Positions 8,786 through 18,759 of a stretch of 64,000 nt of DNA are shown here, piece by piece. Positions within the stretch are counted from its first letter, which is position 1. Every line of letters begins with the position of its first letter. The position numbers and the translations under genes are program-made. Source of the stretch: JACVRW01 sp963827065 (GTDB lineage: Bacteria; Actinomycetota; Thermoleophilia; Solirubrobacterales; Thermoleophilaceae); contig CAWGZM010000009.1 of NCBI GenBank assembly GCA_963827065.1, positions 1-64,000 of the forward strand, written 5' to 3'. The notes under the pieces are model-generated. The model searched no databases and was not told the DNA's origin. It saw nothing but the letters and a program-made list of their open reading frames with translations.

Positions 8786-10606
8786 TTACCCGGGAGTCCC
8801 CGGCACGAACAGATTCAGGCCGAGGTCGGCCTCGGTTGCGGGTAGGGGCAGCCCCTCGCGGTCGAGCCCGCGGCGGGCGTAGTAGGCGTCGATCATCTGC
8901 GTCAGGCGTTCCGGCGTGAGCACCGCAGCGCGCCCGGATTTCAGCTCGAGGGACTCGCCAAGGAAGCGGTCGGGCAGCCAGTCCTCGGCGCGCGTCCAGC
9001 CCTCGCGCAGGTTGAAGAGGCGCTTCGCGAGCACGATCCGGCGCGCGGTCCGCCGCAGCTCGTCACCGGTCACGTCCCAGCCCGTGATGGGCGCCAACAG
9101 GTCGGCCCAATCGGGGAAGGGGTCCTCGAACACCCCCCGCAGGAACTTGCACAAGATCAGCGAGTCCATGATCGCGGCGCGGTCCTCGGTCTCGATCGCG
9201 GCCGCCGCGTGACCCTCACCGCCTGCGAGGCGGTCGAGCTCGCCGGAGAGGTCGGCCTCGTAGGCGCCCGAACGATTGTGGTCGGCGCCGCGGGCGTTCA
9301 CGGCCAGGCCGAGAGCCATCGCCTGCAGCGTGCGCGGCTCGTAGCCCGGCAGCTCGAGGCCCTTCACCTGCGGCGCGAAGGCCTCGGAGCCGCCGCCGAC
9401 CACGGCCGCGGCGCGGCGGGAGCCCTCCGCGAGCAGATCCCCCAGCCCTTCGCGCGATCCGATCTCGTCGAGCACCCGGAGAAGCGCGCCGGCGTCGCCG
9501 AAGCGCAGCCAGGGCGCGTCGATCAGGCCACGCTCGGCGCATTCCATGGCCCAGGCGATCGTGCCGCCCGCGGAGATGGTGTCCAACCCGAGCTCGTCGC
9601 AGCGAGCGCTCGCCGCCAGCACGGCGTCGGGGTCGGAGACGCCGCAGAGCGGCCCGAGCGCGAAGACGTTCTCGTACTCCACGCGCGCGCTCTTGCCGCC
9701 CGGCGCCTTGTATATGTGTTCGCAGCCGATCGAACACGACGCGCAGTAGTTGCGCGCCACTTGGCGAAGCTCGTGGAGCTCCTCGGCGGCGAGGCGCGGC
9801 GCCTCCTCGAACTCCGCGGCCTGGAAGTTGCGCGTGGGGAGCGTGGAGATCGCGTTGAAGGAGAGGAGGTTCGCGAGCGTGCCGAGCTCCCGGTACTTCT
9901 CGGTGGCGGGCCCGAACGAGCGGGCGCGCAGGTCGCGAGCGGCCTTCAGCACCGCGGCCGAATCGGCGAGCGGAGCCTTGCCGCCGGCGCTGCGCACGGC
10001 CACGGCCTTGATCCTCTTCGCGCCCAGCACCGCGCCGAGTCCGCCGCGGCCGGCGTGCCGTCCGTCGTGGGACACGGTCGCGTACCGCACGAGCCGCTCG
10101 CCGGCCGGGCCGATGGCCGCCACCCGCCAGGCGGCTCCGTGGCGCTCGCGCAATCGCCGCTCCGCTTCGCCGGCCGGGAGTCCCCAGAGCTCGCCGGCCG
10201 GCTCCACGCGCACGCCGTCCGCGTCCACAAGCAGCACCGAAGGCTCCTCGCAGGCGCCGCGGATCACGATCGCGTCGTTTCCGGTCAGCTTGCCGGCGAT
10301 CGCGAAGTGGCTGGAGGCGAGCGCGTCGTTCAGCATGCCGGTGAGTGGCGACTTCGACACGACGGCGAACTTCGCGCTCGTCGTGAGAGGCGTTCCGACG
10401 AACGGGGAGAAGACGAACGCCAGCGGGGCCTCCGGCGCAAGCGGATCCACTCGCGGCGGCGCGAGCCGGTGCATGAGCCAGGTGGCGAGTCCGGTGCCTC
10501 CGATGCAGCGACGGAGCACGGTCTCCGAGAGCGGCAGCGGCTCCGCCCCTCCGTCGCCGACGTCCACGATCAGGGCGCGGCCGAAGTATCCGCCGGGCGT
10601 GCTCAT
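8786..10606 (-). CDS. aor: Aldehyde:ferredoxin oxidoreductase family protein (tungsten type)
   Basis: Family members oxidise aldehydes to acids (or the reverse) at a tungsten or molybdenum bis-pterin centre. The N-terminal domain begins with GGYFGRALIVDV and has the conserved IGGTGLATWLM segment. The [4Fe-4S] ligands are visible as CASCSIGC (CxxCxxxC) and the later LCKFLRG cysteine; LGLDTISAGG and LPGYEPRTLQAMALG are family blocks. At 606 aa the length is normal. It lies 12 bp upstream of fdhA on the same strand, so it is probably the first gene of the operon and may share the NuoEF-type NAD reductase. The substrate cannot be told from sequence. Confidence 0.88.
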   Translation of the reverse strand: MSTPGGYFGRALIVDVGDGGAEPLPLSETVLRRCIGGTGLATWLMHRLAPPRVDPLAPEAPLAFVFSPFVGTPLTTSAKFAVVSKSPLTGMLNDALASSHFAIAGKLTGNDAIVIRGACEEPSVLLVDADGVRVEPAGELWGLPAGEAERRLRERHGAAWRVAAIGPAGERLVRYATVSHDGRHAGRGGLGAVLGAKRIKAVAVRSAGGKAPLADSAAVLKAARDLRARSFGPATEKYRELGTLANLLSFNAISTLPTRNFQAAEFEEAPRLAAEELHELRQVARNYCASCSIGCEHIYKAPGGKSARVEYENVFALGPLCGVSDPDAVLAASARCDELGLDTISAGGTIAWAMECAERGLIDAPWLRFGDAGALLRVLDEIGSREGLGDLLAEGSRRAAAVVGGGSEAFAPQVKGLELPGYEPRTLQAMALGLAVNARGADHNRSGAYEADLSGELDRLAGGEGHAAAAIETEDRAAIMDSLILCKFLRGVFEDPFPDWADLLAPITGWDVTGDELRRTARRIVLAKRLFNLREGWTRAEDWLPDRFLGESLELKSGRAAVLTPERLTQMIDAYYARRGLDREGLPLPATEADLGLNLFVPGTPG

Positions 10607-10845
10607 CGCGTTTCTACCACGGCGGGCTCCCGCAGGACGTCGCGCAGGTGGGCGCCGGTCTCGAATCCTTGAGCACGGTCAGCGCCATGACGGGCCCCTC
10701 CCCTTCCTGTCGGCGAAGCAGCTCAATCAGGTTGTGCGACATGAAGCCCCCGGTATCATAGTCTGCTTTGAGCAAATTGGTACAGCCGCACGGTCCCGCA
10801 CCGTCGGCGCCACGTGGTTGAGCCGCATTCCGGCCATGCCTCGCT
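10607..10845. other. Short gap upstream of aor with a possible broken small gene
   Basis: This 239-nt gap precedes the aor-fdh-moe operon. On the minus strand a 42-codon frame starts with ATG at 10742 (MSHNLIELLRRQEGEG...). Its downstream part looks coding only if one base is restored near 10667-10670; then it reads on through GFETGAHLRDVLREP and stops in a TGA overlapping the aor ATG (ATGA). TATGAT at about 10757-10762 (minus strand) resembles a -10 box, but there is no convincing -35. I do not recognise the peptide. Confidence 0.3.
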
Positions 10846-11775
10846 TCAGGCGGCCACCGCCGGCACGACGTCCACCCCCGTCATCTCCTCGGAGACCTCC
10901 CAGAGCCGACGCGCGAGCTCCTCGTCGCGCGCGCTGCGCGAGGGCTTCACCGGCTGCGGGTGGCCGCGCATCTCGGCGAACCCGTCCGGGCCGATGTACT
11001 GGCCGCCCTCGAGCCCCGGCTGCGTCGCCGCGAACAGCGTGGCCAGCGCGCCCACGTCCGCATCTTGCGCGTAGAACCTGTTCACCGGCGCCATCAGGAC
11101 CGCGTCGAGCGTCGGCGGACCGCTCGTCTGCAGGTTCGTGGCGGACCAGCCCGGGTGCGCCGCGAGCGACTTGACCGTCGAGCCGGCCGCGCGCAGGCGG
11201 CGGTCGAGCTCCAGCGCGAACAGCAGGTTGGCCAGCTTGGACTGCGAGTACGCCGTCCAGCGGAAGTAGCGGCGCTGTCCGCGCAGGTTGTCGAACGCGA
11301 TCCTGCCGCCCCTGTGCGCGCCGCTCGAGAGCGTCACGACGCGGGCGTCATCGCGACCCTCGAGGGTCGCTAGGAGCAGGCCGGTCAGCGCAAAGTGGCC
11401 GAGGTGGTTGGTGCCGAACTGGAGCTCGAAGCCGTCGGTGGTCTCTCGGCGCGGCGTCGCCATCACGCCCGCGTTGTTGATCAGCAAGTCGACCTCCGGA
11501 TGACGCTCCCGCACCCGCTCGGCAAACGCCCGGACCGAATCGAGATTCGCGAGATCGAGCAGCTCGAGCTCGAGCTGAGCGCCCGGCGCCCGCACCTCCA
11601 CGGCGCGTAGCGCCTCCCTCCCCTTGTCCTCGCTGCGCGCCGTCATCACCACCTGCGCGCCCGCGCGCGCGAGCTCGCGCGCCGTGACCAGGCCGAGGCC
11701 GCTGTTGGCGCCGGTGACGATCGCCAGGCGCCCGCTCTGATCAGGAATGTCCGCCGTTGTCCACTTGGTACTCAT
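10846..11775 (-). CDS. Short-chain dehydrogenase/reductase, retinol dehydrogenase-like
   Basis: A classical SDR oxidoreductase of 309 aa that acts on an unknown carbonyl or alcohol with NAD(P)H. The cofactor motif TGANSGLG is near residue 21, NNAGVM near 105, and the catalytic YSQSK near 180; the overall layout resembles the retinol dehydrogenase/protochlorophyllide reductase-like group. It stands alone, divergent from glutamate dehydrogenase, and the start codon is ATG at 11775. Confidence 0.85.
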   Translation of the reverse strand: MSTKWTTADIPDQSGRLAIVTGANSGLGLVTARELARAGAQVVMTARSEDKGREALRAVEVRAPGAQLELELLDLANLDSVRAFAERVRERHPEVDLLINNAGVMATPRRETTDGFELQFGTNHLGHFALTGLLLATLEGRDDARVVTLSSGAHRGGRIAFDNLRGQRRYFRWTAYSQSKLANLLFALELDRRLRAAGSTVKSLAAHPGWSATNLQTSGPPTLDAVLMAPVNRFYAQDADVGALATLFAATQPGLEGGQYIGPDGFAEMRGHPQPVKPSRSARDEELARRLWEVSEEMTGVDVVPAVAA

Positions 11776-11852
11776 CGCAAGCCTGAATTCAACCGCTTGT
11801 GGCGACGCGGCACGGGCATAGACTCGTTAGTGGGCCCGCTGGGAGGAGCTCA

Positions 11853-14800
11853 GTGAGTGTCAAGGACACGGACGAAACACTGATCGACGACGTTTGCTCG
11901 CGCGTCCGCGAGCTGCTCGCCGACGACGGCGCGGTGGACGCCGAGGCCTTCGTGAGGCAGTTCTACCGCTGGGTGCCGCCCGAGGAGCTCGTCGAGCGCG
12001 ACGCCCTCGACCTGTACGGACTGGCGGTGGGCCAGCTCGGCTTCGCGCGCCGGCGCCGGCCCGGCGAGACCAAGCTGCGCGTCTACAACCCCATCTTCGA
12101 GACCCACGGCTGGAGCTCGACCCACACGGCGGTCGAGATCGTGACCGACGACATGCCGTTCCTGATCGACTCGATCTCGATGGAGCTGAACCGGCGCGGC
12201 TTCGGCGTTCATCTGATGATCCATCCGGTGATGGACGTCCGCCGAGACGCGGAGGGCAACCTCGTCGAGGTGCTCGCACCGGGGGCGGACGACGAGGACG
12301 CGATCGGCGAGTCCGTCATCCACGCCGAGGTGGACCGCCAGACCGACCACGCCCGGCTAGAGGAGCTGCGCAGCGAGCTGCTGCGGGTGATCGGCGAGGT
12401 GAGCGCCGCGGTCGACGACTGGCCGCTGATGCGCGAGCGCGCCCTCGGTCTCGCCACGGAGCTCTCCGAGGCACCGCCCAAGGGCCTCGACCCCGAGGAG
12501 GTCGAGGAGGCCCGCGCCTTCATCGAGTGGCTCGAGGACCACAACTTCACGTTCCTCGGCTACCGCGAGTACGAGCTCGTCACCGAGGACGACGAGCTGC
12601 GCCTGAACGCCGTCCCGGACTCGGGTCTCGGCATCCTCCGCCAGGCGGGCGGCGAGAAGAGCTCGCGGGCGTTCAACAAGCTCCCGCAGGAGGTGCGCGA
12701 GCTGGCCCTCGAGCCCCATCTCCTGAACCTGACGAAGGCCAACTCGCGCTCCACTGTCCACCGGCCGGCCTATCTCGACTACGTCGGCGTCAAGCGCTTC
12801 GACGCCGAGGGACAGGTCACGGGCGAGCGCCGCTTCCTCGGGCTCTACACGCACACGGCCTACCAGTCGCGCGCCAGCGACATCCCGATTCTGAGGCGCA
12901 AGGTGAACACCGTCCTGACGCGGGCGGCGTTCCCGCACGACAGCCACAACGAGAAGGCGCTGATCGAGATCCTCGAAGCGCACCCGCGCGACGAGCTGAT
13001 CCAGGTGGACCCCGACGAGCTGTACGAGACCGCCATCGGGATCCTGCACCTCGGCGAGCGCCAGCGGCTGCGTCTATTCGTCCGGCGCGACCGCTTCGGG
13101 CGCTTCTACTCGTGCCTCGTGTTCGTCCCGCGCGACCGCTTCAACACCGAAAACCGTCGCCGGATCGAGGCGATTCTCCGCGACGTGACCGATGCGCAGA
13201 GCCTCGACTACACGACCCGCGTCTCGGAGTCCGTGCTGGTCCGGCTGCACTACATGGCCTACACCGAGCCGGGCCGGCGACCGAGCATGGACACGCGAAC
13301 CGTCGAGCTGATGATGGTCGCGGCGACGCGCTCGTGGACCGACGACCTCGAGCAGGCGCTGATCGAGGACCAGGGCGAGGAACGCGGCAAGGAGCTCTTC
13401 CGGCGCTACGGCGAGGCCTTCCCGACCGCATACCGCGCCGACTGGGTGGCGCGCTCCGCGCTGGCGGACATCCGCCACATCGACGAGCTGCCGGATCAGG
13501 GCGGCCTCGAGATCAGCCTCTACCGGCCGCTCGAGGCCAGGCCCGGAATGCTGCGCGCCAAGCTGTACCGCTCGGGCCGTCCGGTGGCGCTCTCGGACGT
13601 GCTGCCGCTGTTCGAGAACATGGGCGTGCACGTCGCCGACGAGCGGCCCTACGCGGTCCGGCCGCGCGACTCCGAGGGCGTCTGGATCTACGACTTCGGG
13701 CTCGTCCGCCGCGGCGAGGGCGACCCTGACGCGGACGGCATCCGCGAGGCGTTCCGCGAGGCCTTCATCAAGACCTGGCGCGGCGAGGTCGAGAACGACG
13801 GCTACAACCGGCTCGTCCTCGGCGCCGGGCTGTCCTGGCGCCAGGTCACGGTGCTGCGCGCCGTGGCGCGCTACCTGCGCCAGACGGGCTCGACCTTCAG
13901 CGACCGCTACGTCGAGCAGGTGCTCGTCGACCACCCGGAGGTCGCGTCGATGCTGATCGACCTGTTCCGGGCGCGCTTTGACCCTGAGCAGGCCGACGAG
14001 ACGACGGCCGAGACGGTTGCGCGGCGAATCGAGGAGACGATCGACGCCGTGGAGAGCCTCGACCAGGATCAGATCCTGCGCCGCTTCCTCGCCGTGGTGC
14101 GCTCGATGCTGCGCACGAACTTCTTCCAGCGCAGCGAGGAGGGTCGCGAGCCGAAGGCCTACGTGTCGTTCAAGCTCGAGCCCTCCCAGCTCAACTGGCT
14201 CCCCGACCCGCGGCCCGCGTTCGAGATCTTCGTCTACTCGCCGCGCACCGAGGGCGTCCACCTGCGCGGCGGGCGGGTCGCCCGCGGCGGCCTGCGCTGG
14301 TCGGACCGGCGCGAGGACTTCCGCACCGAGGTGCTCGGCCTGATGAAGGCACAGATGGTCAAGAACGCGGTGATCGTGCCGGTGGGCGCGAAGGGCGGCT
14401 TCGTCGTCAAGCAGCCGCCCGAGAGCGGCGACCGCGAGGAGCTCCAGAAGGAGGTCATCGAGTGCTACCGGACCTTCATCCGCGGGCTGCTCGACCTCAC
14501 CGACAACATCGTCGGCGGCGAGGTCACGCCACCACGACACGTGGTCCGCTACGACGGCGACGACCCCTATCTCGTCGTCGCCGCCGACAAGGGCACGGCC
14601 AGCTTCTCGGACATCGCGAACGGCGTGGCCGAGGAGTACGGCTTCTGGCTCGGCGACGCGTTCGCGTCGGGCGGCTCCTCGGGCTACGACCACAAGAAGA
14701 TGGGAATCACGGCCGCCGGGGCGTGGGAGTCGGTCAAGCGGCACTTCCGCGAGCTCGGCCGCGACGTGAGCTCCGAGCCGTTCACGGTGATCGGCATCGG

Positions 14801-16697
14801 CGACATGTCAGGCGACGTCTTCGGTAACGGGATGCTGCTCTCGCGCGAGATACGGCTTATCGGCGCCTTCAACCACCGCGAGATCTTCATCGACCCGGAC
14901 CCGGACCCGGAGTCGACCTGGGAGGAGCGCAAGCGGCTCTTCGAGCTGCCGCGCTCGTCGTGGTCCGATTACGACAAGTCGCTGATCTCACAGGGTGGCG
15001 GCGTGTGGCCGCGCACCGCGAAGGTGATCGAGCTCTCGGACGAGGCCCGTGAGGCGCTCGGCGTCGAGAAGCGGAAGCTGACCCCGAACGAGGTGATCCG
15101 CGCGCTCCTGCGCGCACCCGCCGACCTGCTCTGGAACGGTGGCATCGGCACCTATGTGAAGGCGAGCCACGAGACGCACGCGGACGCCGGCGACAAGACG
15201 AACGACGGCCTGCGCGTGGACGCCTCCGAGCTGCGCTGCAAGGTCGTCGGCGAGGGCGGCAACCTCGGCCTCACCCAGCCCGGCCGGATCGAGTACGCGC
15301 TCGGCGGCGGCCGCATAAACACCGACGCCATCGACAACTCGGGCGGCGTCGACTGCTCGGACCGCGAGGTGAACATCAAGATCCTGCTGGACGCCGTCGT
15401 CGACGCCGGCGACATGACCGTCAAGCAGCGCAATGCTCTGCTCGCAGAGATGACCGAGACGGTCGCCGACCTGGTGCTCAAGGACAACTACGAGCAGAGC
15501 GAGACGCTCACGATGGCCGAGACGCAGGCCCCCTCGATGCTCGACGTGCATCAGCGCTTCCTCCGCGCGCTCGAGCAGCACGCGAAGCTCGACCGCCGGC
15601 TCGAGGCGCTGCCAGACGAGGAGGAGATGGCGGAGCGTGCCCGTGAGCGGCGCGGCCTCACCCGCCCGGAGCTCGCCGTGCTGCTCGCCTACTCGAAGGT
15701 CTTCCTGTACGCCGAGCTGCTCGACTCGGACGTGCCCGAGGATCCCTACCTCTCACACGAGCTCGAGCGCTACTTCCCGCCGCCGCTTCCCGAGCGCTAC
15801 CGCGACACGATGCGCGCGCACCGGCTGCACCGCGAGATCATCGCGACGCAGGTGGTCAACAACATGCTCCACGGCGCCGGCACCACGTTCGCCTTTCGGC
15901 TGAACGAGGAGACGGGCGCGCCGCCGTCCGAGATCGCGCGTGCCTACGCCGTCGCGCGCGAGGTCTTCGAGATGCGCCCGCAGTGGCAGGCCATCGAGGC
16001 GCTCGACAACGAGGTGCGCGCCGACGTGCAGACGGCCATGCTGCTCGAGGGCCGGCGCCTCATCGAGCGCGGCTCACGCTGGCTCCTCCGGCACAGGCGG
16101 CCGCCGATGGACATCGCTTCCGCCGTCGAGCGCTACGCGCCGGGCGCGGCGGTCCTCTACGAGCAGCTGTCGAACCTGCTCGACCCCGACGACCTCGAGC
16201 CGCTTGCGCGCCGGGTCGACGAGCTCCGCAGCGCCGGCGTGCCCGACGAGCTCGCCGCGCGTGTCGCCGGTCTCCCGCACCTGTACGCCGCGCTCGACGT
16301 CGTCGAGGTGGCTGATGACAGCGGGCTCGACGTGCAGGCCGTGGCGGCGGTGCACTTCCGGCTCGGCAGCCGGCTCGGGCTCCACTGGGTGCACGACCGG
16401 ATCGTGGCACTGCCGCGCGAGGACCGCTGGCAGGCGATGGCCCGCGCCGCGCTGCGCGACGACCTCTACACGATCCACCGCGAGCTCACAGCGGAGGTGC
16501 TGCGCTCGGGGCCGCGGCTCGAGAGTCCCGACGAGCGCGTCGCGGGCTGGATCGAGGCCCATCGCGATGCCGGGCGCTGCCTGCAGACGCTCGCCGACAT
16601 CGCGGCCGGCCGCACCTTCGACATCACGACGCTGTCGGTGGCGGTGCGCGAGGTGCGCGAGCTATTGGAGGTGGCGCACCAGGACGAGCGCGCCTGA
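11853..16697 (+). CDS. gdh: NAD-specific glutamate dehydrogenase, large (180-kDa) type
   Basis: Converts glutamate to 2-oxoglutarate and ammonium with NAD+, mainly a catabolic reaction. The 1614-aa length is typical of the GDH180 class found in Actinobacteria and Proteobacteria. The first ~700 residues are regulatory (ACT-like). The catalytic part shows VPVGAKGGFVVK near residue 844, GDMSGDVFGNGML near 983 and CKVVGEGGNLGLTQPGR further on. The GTG at 11853 is preferred because GGAGGAG sits just upstream; an in-frame start at 11799 would add 18 residues of no known homology. It is a single-gene unit. Confidence 0.95.
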   Translation: MSVKDTDETLIDDVCSRVRELLADDGAVDAEAFVRQFYRWVPPEELVERDALDLYGLAVGQLGFARRRRPGETKLRVYNPIFETHGWSSTHTAVEIVTDDMPFLIDSISMELNRRGFGVHLMIHPVMDVRRDAEGNLVEVLAPGADDEDAIGESVIHAEVDRQTDHARLEELRSELLRVIGEVSAAVDDWPLMRERALGLATELSEAPPKGLDPEEVEEARAFIEWLEDHNFTFLGYREYELVTEDDELRLNAVPDSGLGILRQAGGEKSSRAFNKLPQEVRELALEPHLLNLTKANSRSTVHRPAYLDYVGVKRFDAEGQVTGERRFLGLYTHTAYQSRASDIPILRRKVNTVLTRAAFPHDSHNEKALIEILEAHPRDELIQVDPDELYETAIGILHLGERQRLRLFVRRDRFGRFYSCLVFVPRDRFNTENRRRIEAILRDVTDAQSLDYTTRVSESVLVRLHYMAYTEPGRRPSMDTRTVELMMVAATRSWTDDLEQALIEDQGEERGKELFRRYGEAFPTAYRADWVARSALADIRHIDELPDQGGLEISLYRPLEARPGMLRAKLYRSGRPVALSDVLPLFENMGVHVADERPYAVRPRDSEGVWIYDFGLVRRGEGDPDADGIREAFREAFIKTWRGEVENDGYNRLVLGAGLSWRQVTVLRAVARYLRQTGSTFSDRYVEQVLVDHPEVASMLIDLFRARFDPEQADETTAETVARRIEETIDAVESLDQDQILRRFLAVVRSMLRTNFFQRSEEGREPKAYVSFKLEPSQLNWLPDPRPAFEIFVYSPRTEGVHLRGGRVARGGLRWSDRREDFRTEVLGLMKAQMVKNAVIVPVGAKGGFVVKQPPESGDREELQKEVIECYRTFIRGLLDLTDNIVGGEVTPPRHVVRYDGDDPYLVVAADKGTASFSDIANGVAEEYGFWLGDAFASGGSSGYDHKKMGITAAGAWESVKRHFRELGRDVSSEPFTVIGIGDMSGDVFGNGMLLSREIRLIGAFNHREIFIDPDPDPESTWEERKRLFELPRSSWSDYDKSLISQGGGVWPRTAKVIELSDEAREALGVEKRKLTPNEVIRALLRAPADLLWNGGIGTYVKASHETHADAGDKTNDGLRVDASELRCKVVGEGGNLGLTQPGRIEYALGGGRINTDAIDNSGGVDCSDREVNIKILLDAVVDAGDMTVKQRNALLAEMTETVADLVLKDNYEQSETLTMAETQAPSMLDVHQRFLRALEQHAKLDRRLEALPDEEEMAERARERRGLTRPELAVLLAYSKVFLYAELLDSDVPEDPYLSHELERYFPPPLPERYRDTMRAHRLHREIIATQVVNNMLHGAGTTFAFRLNEETGAPPSEIARAYAVAREVFEMRPQWQAIEALDNEVRADVQTAMLLEGRRLIERGSRWLLRHRRPPMDIASAVERYAPGAAVLYEQLSNLLDPDDLEPLARRVDELRSAGVPDELAARVAGLPHLYAALDVVEVADDSGLDVQAVAAVHFRLGSRLGLHWVHDRIVALPREDRWQAMARAALRDDLYTIHRELTAEVLRSGPRLESPDERVAGWIEAHRDAGRCLQTLADIAAGRTFDITTLSVAVREVRELLEVAHQDERA

Positions 16698-16708
16698 TTC
16701 GAACCTAC

Positions 16709-16730
16709 GTCGCCCGGCCGAGCCGGCGAC
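16709..16730. terminator. Bulged hairpin between gdh and a convergent SDR
   Basis: GTCGCCCGGC (16709-16718) can pair with GCCGGCGAC (16722-16730) around a CGA loop with one bulged C. It lies in the 47-nt gap between two convergent genes. No T-run follows. Confidence 0.4.
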
Positions 16731-16744
16731 CTCGGCACGGCCCG

Positions 16745-17914
16745 TCAGGCCAGCGCCGCGGCGAGCGCCTGAGCGCGGCCCACCTTCCGCCCGCCCCAGC
16801 GGCAGTCGACCGCGAAATCGAGCAGCCGCTCGAAGTAGTCGCCGAGCACCGGCGCCCGCACGCCGAGCGGCGCGAGGGCCGCCCTGGTCGCGTCGACCTT
16901 GAAGCGCGCCGCTGTCGAGAAGTACGGAAAGAACACCTTGCCCTGCTCGAGCCAGCGCCGCTGTGCCGGGGTGGCCCGCCGCATGAGGACCGGCTCGACC
17001 GTCCTGCGGTAGACGGCCGGCGAGACCGTCCGGATCGGGGGGCCGTCCAGGTGGTTGACCGTGCGATCGATCAGCTCGCCGAGGGTCGGGGACTCGGGGC
17101 CGGCGACCAGCTGGAAGGTACGACCGGCCTCGGCATCCGCCAGCGCGAGGATCGATCGCGCCACATAGCTCACGGGGACGATGTCGACCGGCGACGAGCG
17201 ACGCGCCGGGATCAGGGGCAGCGCCCCGCGCGCGTACGCGCGCAGGGGTGTGTAGATGACGTTGAAGGAGGCGGTCCAGCCGCTCCGTTCGTCCCCGACG
17301 ACGATGCTCGGCCGGAAGATCTGCACCGGGAGGCGGTCGCCGCGGCTCCGCACGAGCCGCTCGGCCTCCCACTTCGAGAGCTCGTAGGTGTTGTTGAAGC
17401 CCTGCCCCAGGTCGTGGTCGAGCTCGGAGAAACCGCCGTTGTGGTCGCCCGCGACGTAGGCGGTCGACACGTGTGCGAAGCGCCTCAGGCCGCCGCGCTC
17501 GTTGCAGGTCTCGGCAAGCTCGAGCATCCGCCGGGTTCCGTCCAGGTTGATCTCGCGCGCCTCCTCGATCGGAAGCGTGAAGGACACGGACGCGGCGGAG
17601 TGGATGATCTCGTCCACGTGCTCGGCGATCTCCTGGCGCCGGCGGGTGTCGAGACCGAGCCGCGGCCGGGTCAGATCGGCCGCGAAGGCCACCACCCGCT
17701 CCGAATACTCGCCCGGATCCGGGAGCAGGGTGGCGAGCGTCGCCCGCAGCCGGGCCGCGGCCTCGGCGTCGTCGCCCGCCCGAACCGGCGCCCACACCCG
17801 GCGATCGGTGTCCTCTAGAAGCCGCGCCAGCAGCTCCATGCCGAGGAAACCGGTCGACCCGGTTAGGAGGAGGTCGCCCCGAGTGCGGGCGCCGGTGTCG
17901 GTGGGGAGGAGCAT
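16745..17914 (-). CDS. NAD-binding thioester reductase-like protein (extended SDR)
   Basis: The 389-aa protein has the N-terminal nucleotide motif GSTGFLGMELL and belongs with the male-sterility/thioester reductase domains that reduce acyl thioesters or act as fatty acyl-CoA reductases. HSAASVSF near residue 107, HVSTAYVAG and the catalytic NTYELSKWEAE (YxxxK) fit that group. There is no carrier or adenylation domain, so it works on a free or separately activated substrate, probably a lipid (inference). The ATG at 17914 lacks a clear ribosome site. Confidence 0.75.
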   Translation of the reverse strand: MLLPTDTGARTRGDLLLTGSTGFLGMELLARLLEDTDRRVWAPVRAGDDAEAAARLRATLATLLPDPGEYSERVVAFAADLTRPRLGLDTRRRQEIAEHVDEIIHSAASVSFTLPIEEAREINLDGTRRMLELAETCNERGGLRRFAHVSTAYVAGDHNGGFSELDHDLGQGFNNTYELSKWEAERLVRSRGDRLPVQIFRPSIVVGDERSGWTASFNVIYTPLRAYARGALPLIPARRSSPVDIVPVSYVARSILALADAEAGRTFQLVAGPESPTLGELIDRTVNHLDGPPIRTVSPAVYRRTVEPVLMRRATPAQRRWLEQGKVFFPYFSTAARFKVDATRAALAPLGVRAPVLGDYFERLLDFAVDCRWGGRKVGRAQALAAALA

Positions 17915-17991
17915 CCGGTGGGAAGGTTGGCGGTCGAGGGCGCGACTGCCCTTCGACGTACGTAGAAAATACGCGGTCGCCGCTTCGACAG

Positions 17992-18759
17992 TTAGTCGAT
18001 TAACCGCTTGGTCATACGGCTCACCGCCACACGCCAGAGCGCGACCGCGAAACCGATCAGCACTGCGACTCTAATCAAGTCGGTCCACTCGAACCCGAAC
18101 GCCGCGCCACGCACCAGCTCGACCAGCTGGTAGAGCGGGTTGAACTGCGCCGCCGCCTGGAACCCCTGCGGCAGCTGGTCGATCGGGAAGAACGTGCCCG
18201 CCACGAGGAACAGCGGCGTGATCACGAGCGTGGTCACGTAGTTGAAGCTGTCGATCTTCGGCACGCTGGCGGCCACCGCGATGCCGAAGGCCGCGAAGCC
18301 GAGCGCCGTGATGAAGCAGAAGAACGGCACGAGCAGCATGCCGAAGGCGGGATCGAGGCCAAAGAACATCGCGACGATCAGGGGGAAGCAGCCGTAGAAG
18401 CCGGCCCGCAGCGCGATCCAGAGCATCTCGGCGGTCACGAGCTCCTCGACGTCGACGGGCGCGGCCAGGATCGCGTCGTAGGTGCGCTGGAAGCGCTCCT
18501 TCACGAACGTGCCGAACATCGCCGGGAAGGCGCTCGAGAAGATCACCGCAGTCGCCACCATGCCGGTGCCGACGAACTCGACGTACTCGAGCCCGTCGAC
18601 GCGGTCGACGATCGTCGCCCCGAGCCCGAGGCCGAACGCCAGCAGGTAGATGACCGGCTCGAGCACGCTCGAGAAGGTGGTCGCCTTCCAGAACGTGCGG
18701 AAGTTGGCGACCTCACGGCTCATGACGCCGCCGATGGCGGCGGGCTCCAGCCTTCTCAC
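17992..18759 (-). CDS. ABC-2 type transporter permease (NodJ/DrrB-like)
   Basis: Membrane component of an exporter; 255 aa with about six hydrophobic segments and the ABC-2 block KERFQRTYDAILAAPV. The NodJ/DrrB group exports lipids, polysaccharides or antibiotics; the substrate here is unknown. The GTG start overlaps the ATPase stop by four bases (GTGA), so the pair is translated together. An SDR acting on acyl groups lies just downstream on the same strand. Confidence 0.85.
   Translation of the reverse strand: MRRLEPAAIGGVMSREVANFRTFWKATTFSSVLEPVIYLLAFGLGLGATIVDRVDGLEYVEFVGTGMVATAVIFSSAFPAMFGTFVKERFQRTYDAILAAPVDVEELVTAEMLWIALRAGFYGCFPLIVAMFFGLDPAFGMLLVPFFCFITALGFAAFGIAVAASVPKIDSFNYVTTLVITPLFLVAGTFFPIDQLPQGFQAAAQFNPLYQLVELVRGAAFGFEWTDLIRVAVLIGFAVALWRVAVSRMTKRLID

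Noticed and set aside
10780..10828. A minus-strand frame starting MRLNHVAPTVRDR that looks like the beginning of a VOC protein
   Set aside because: It reaches a stop after ~33 codons and the later residues do not follow the fold; too short to annotate as a gene.
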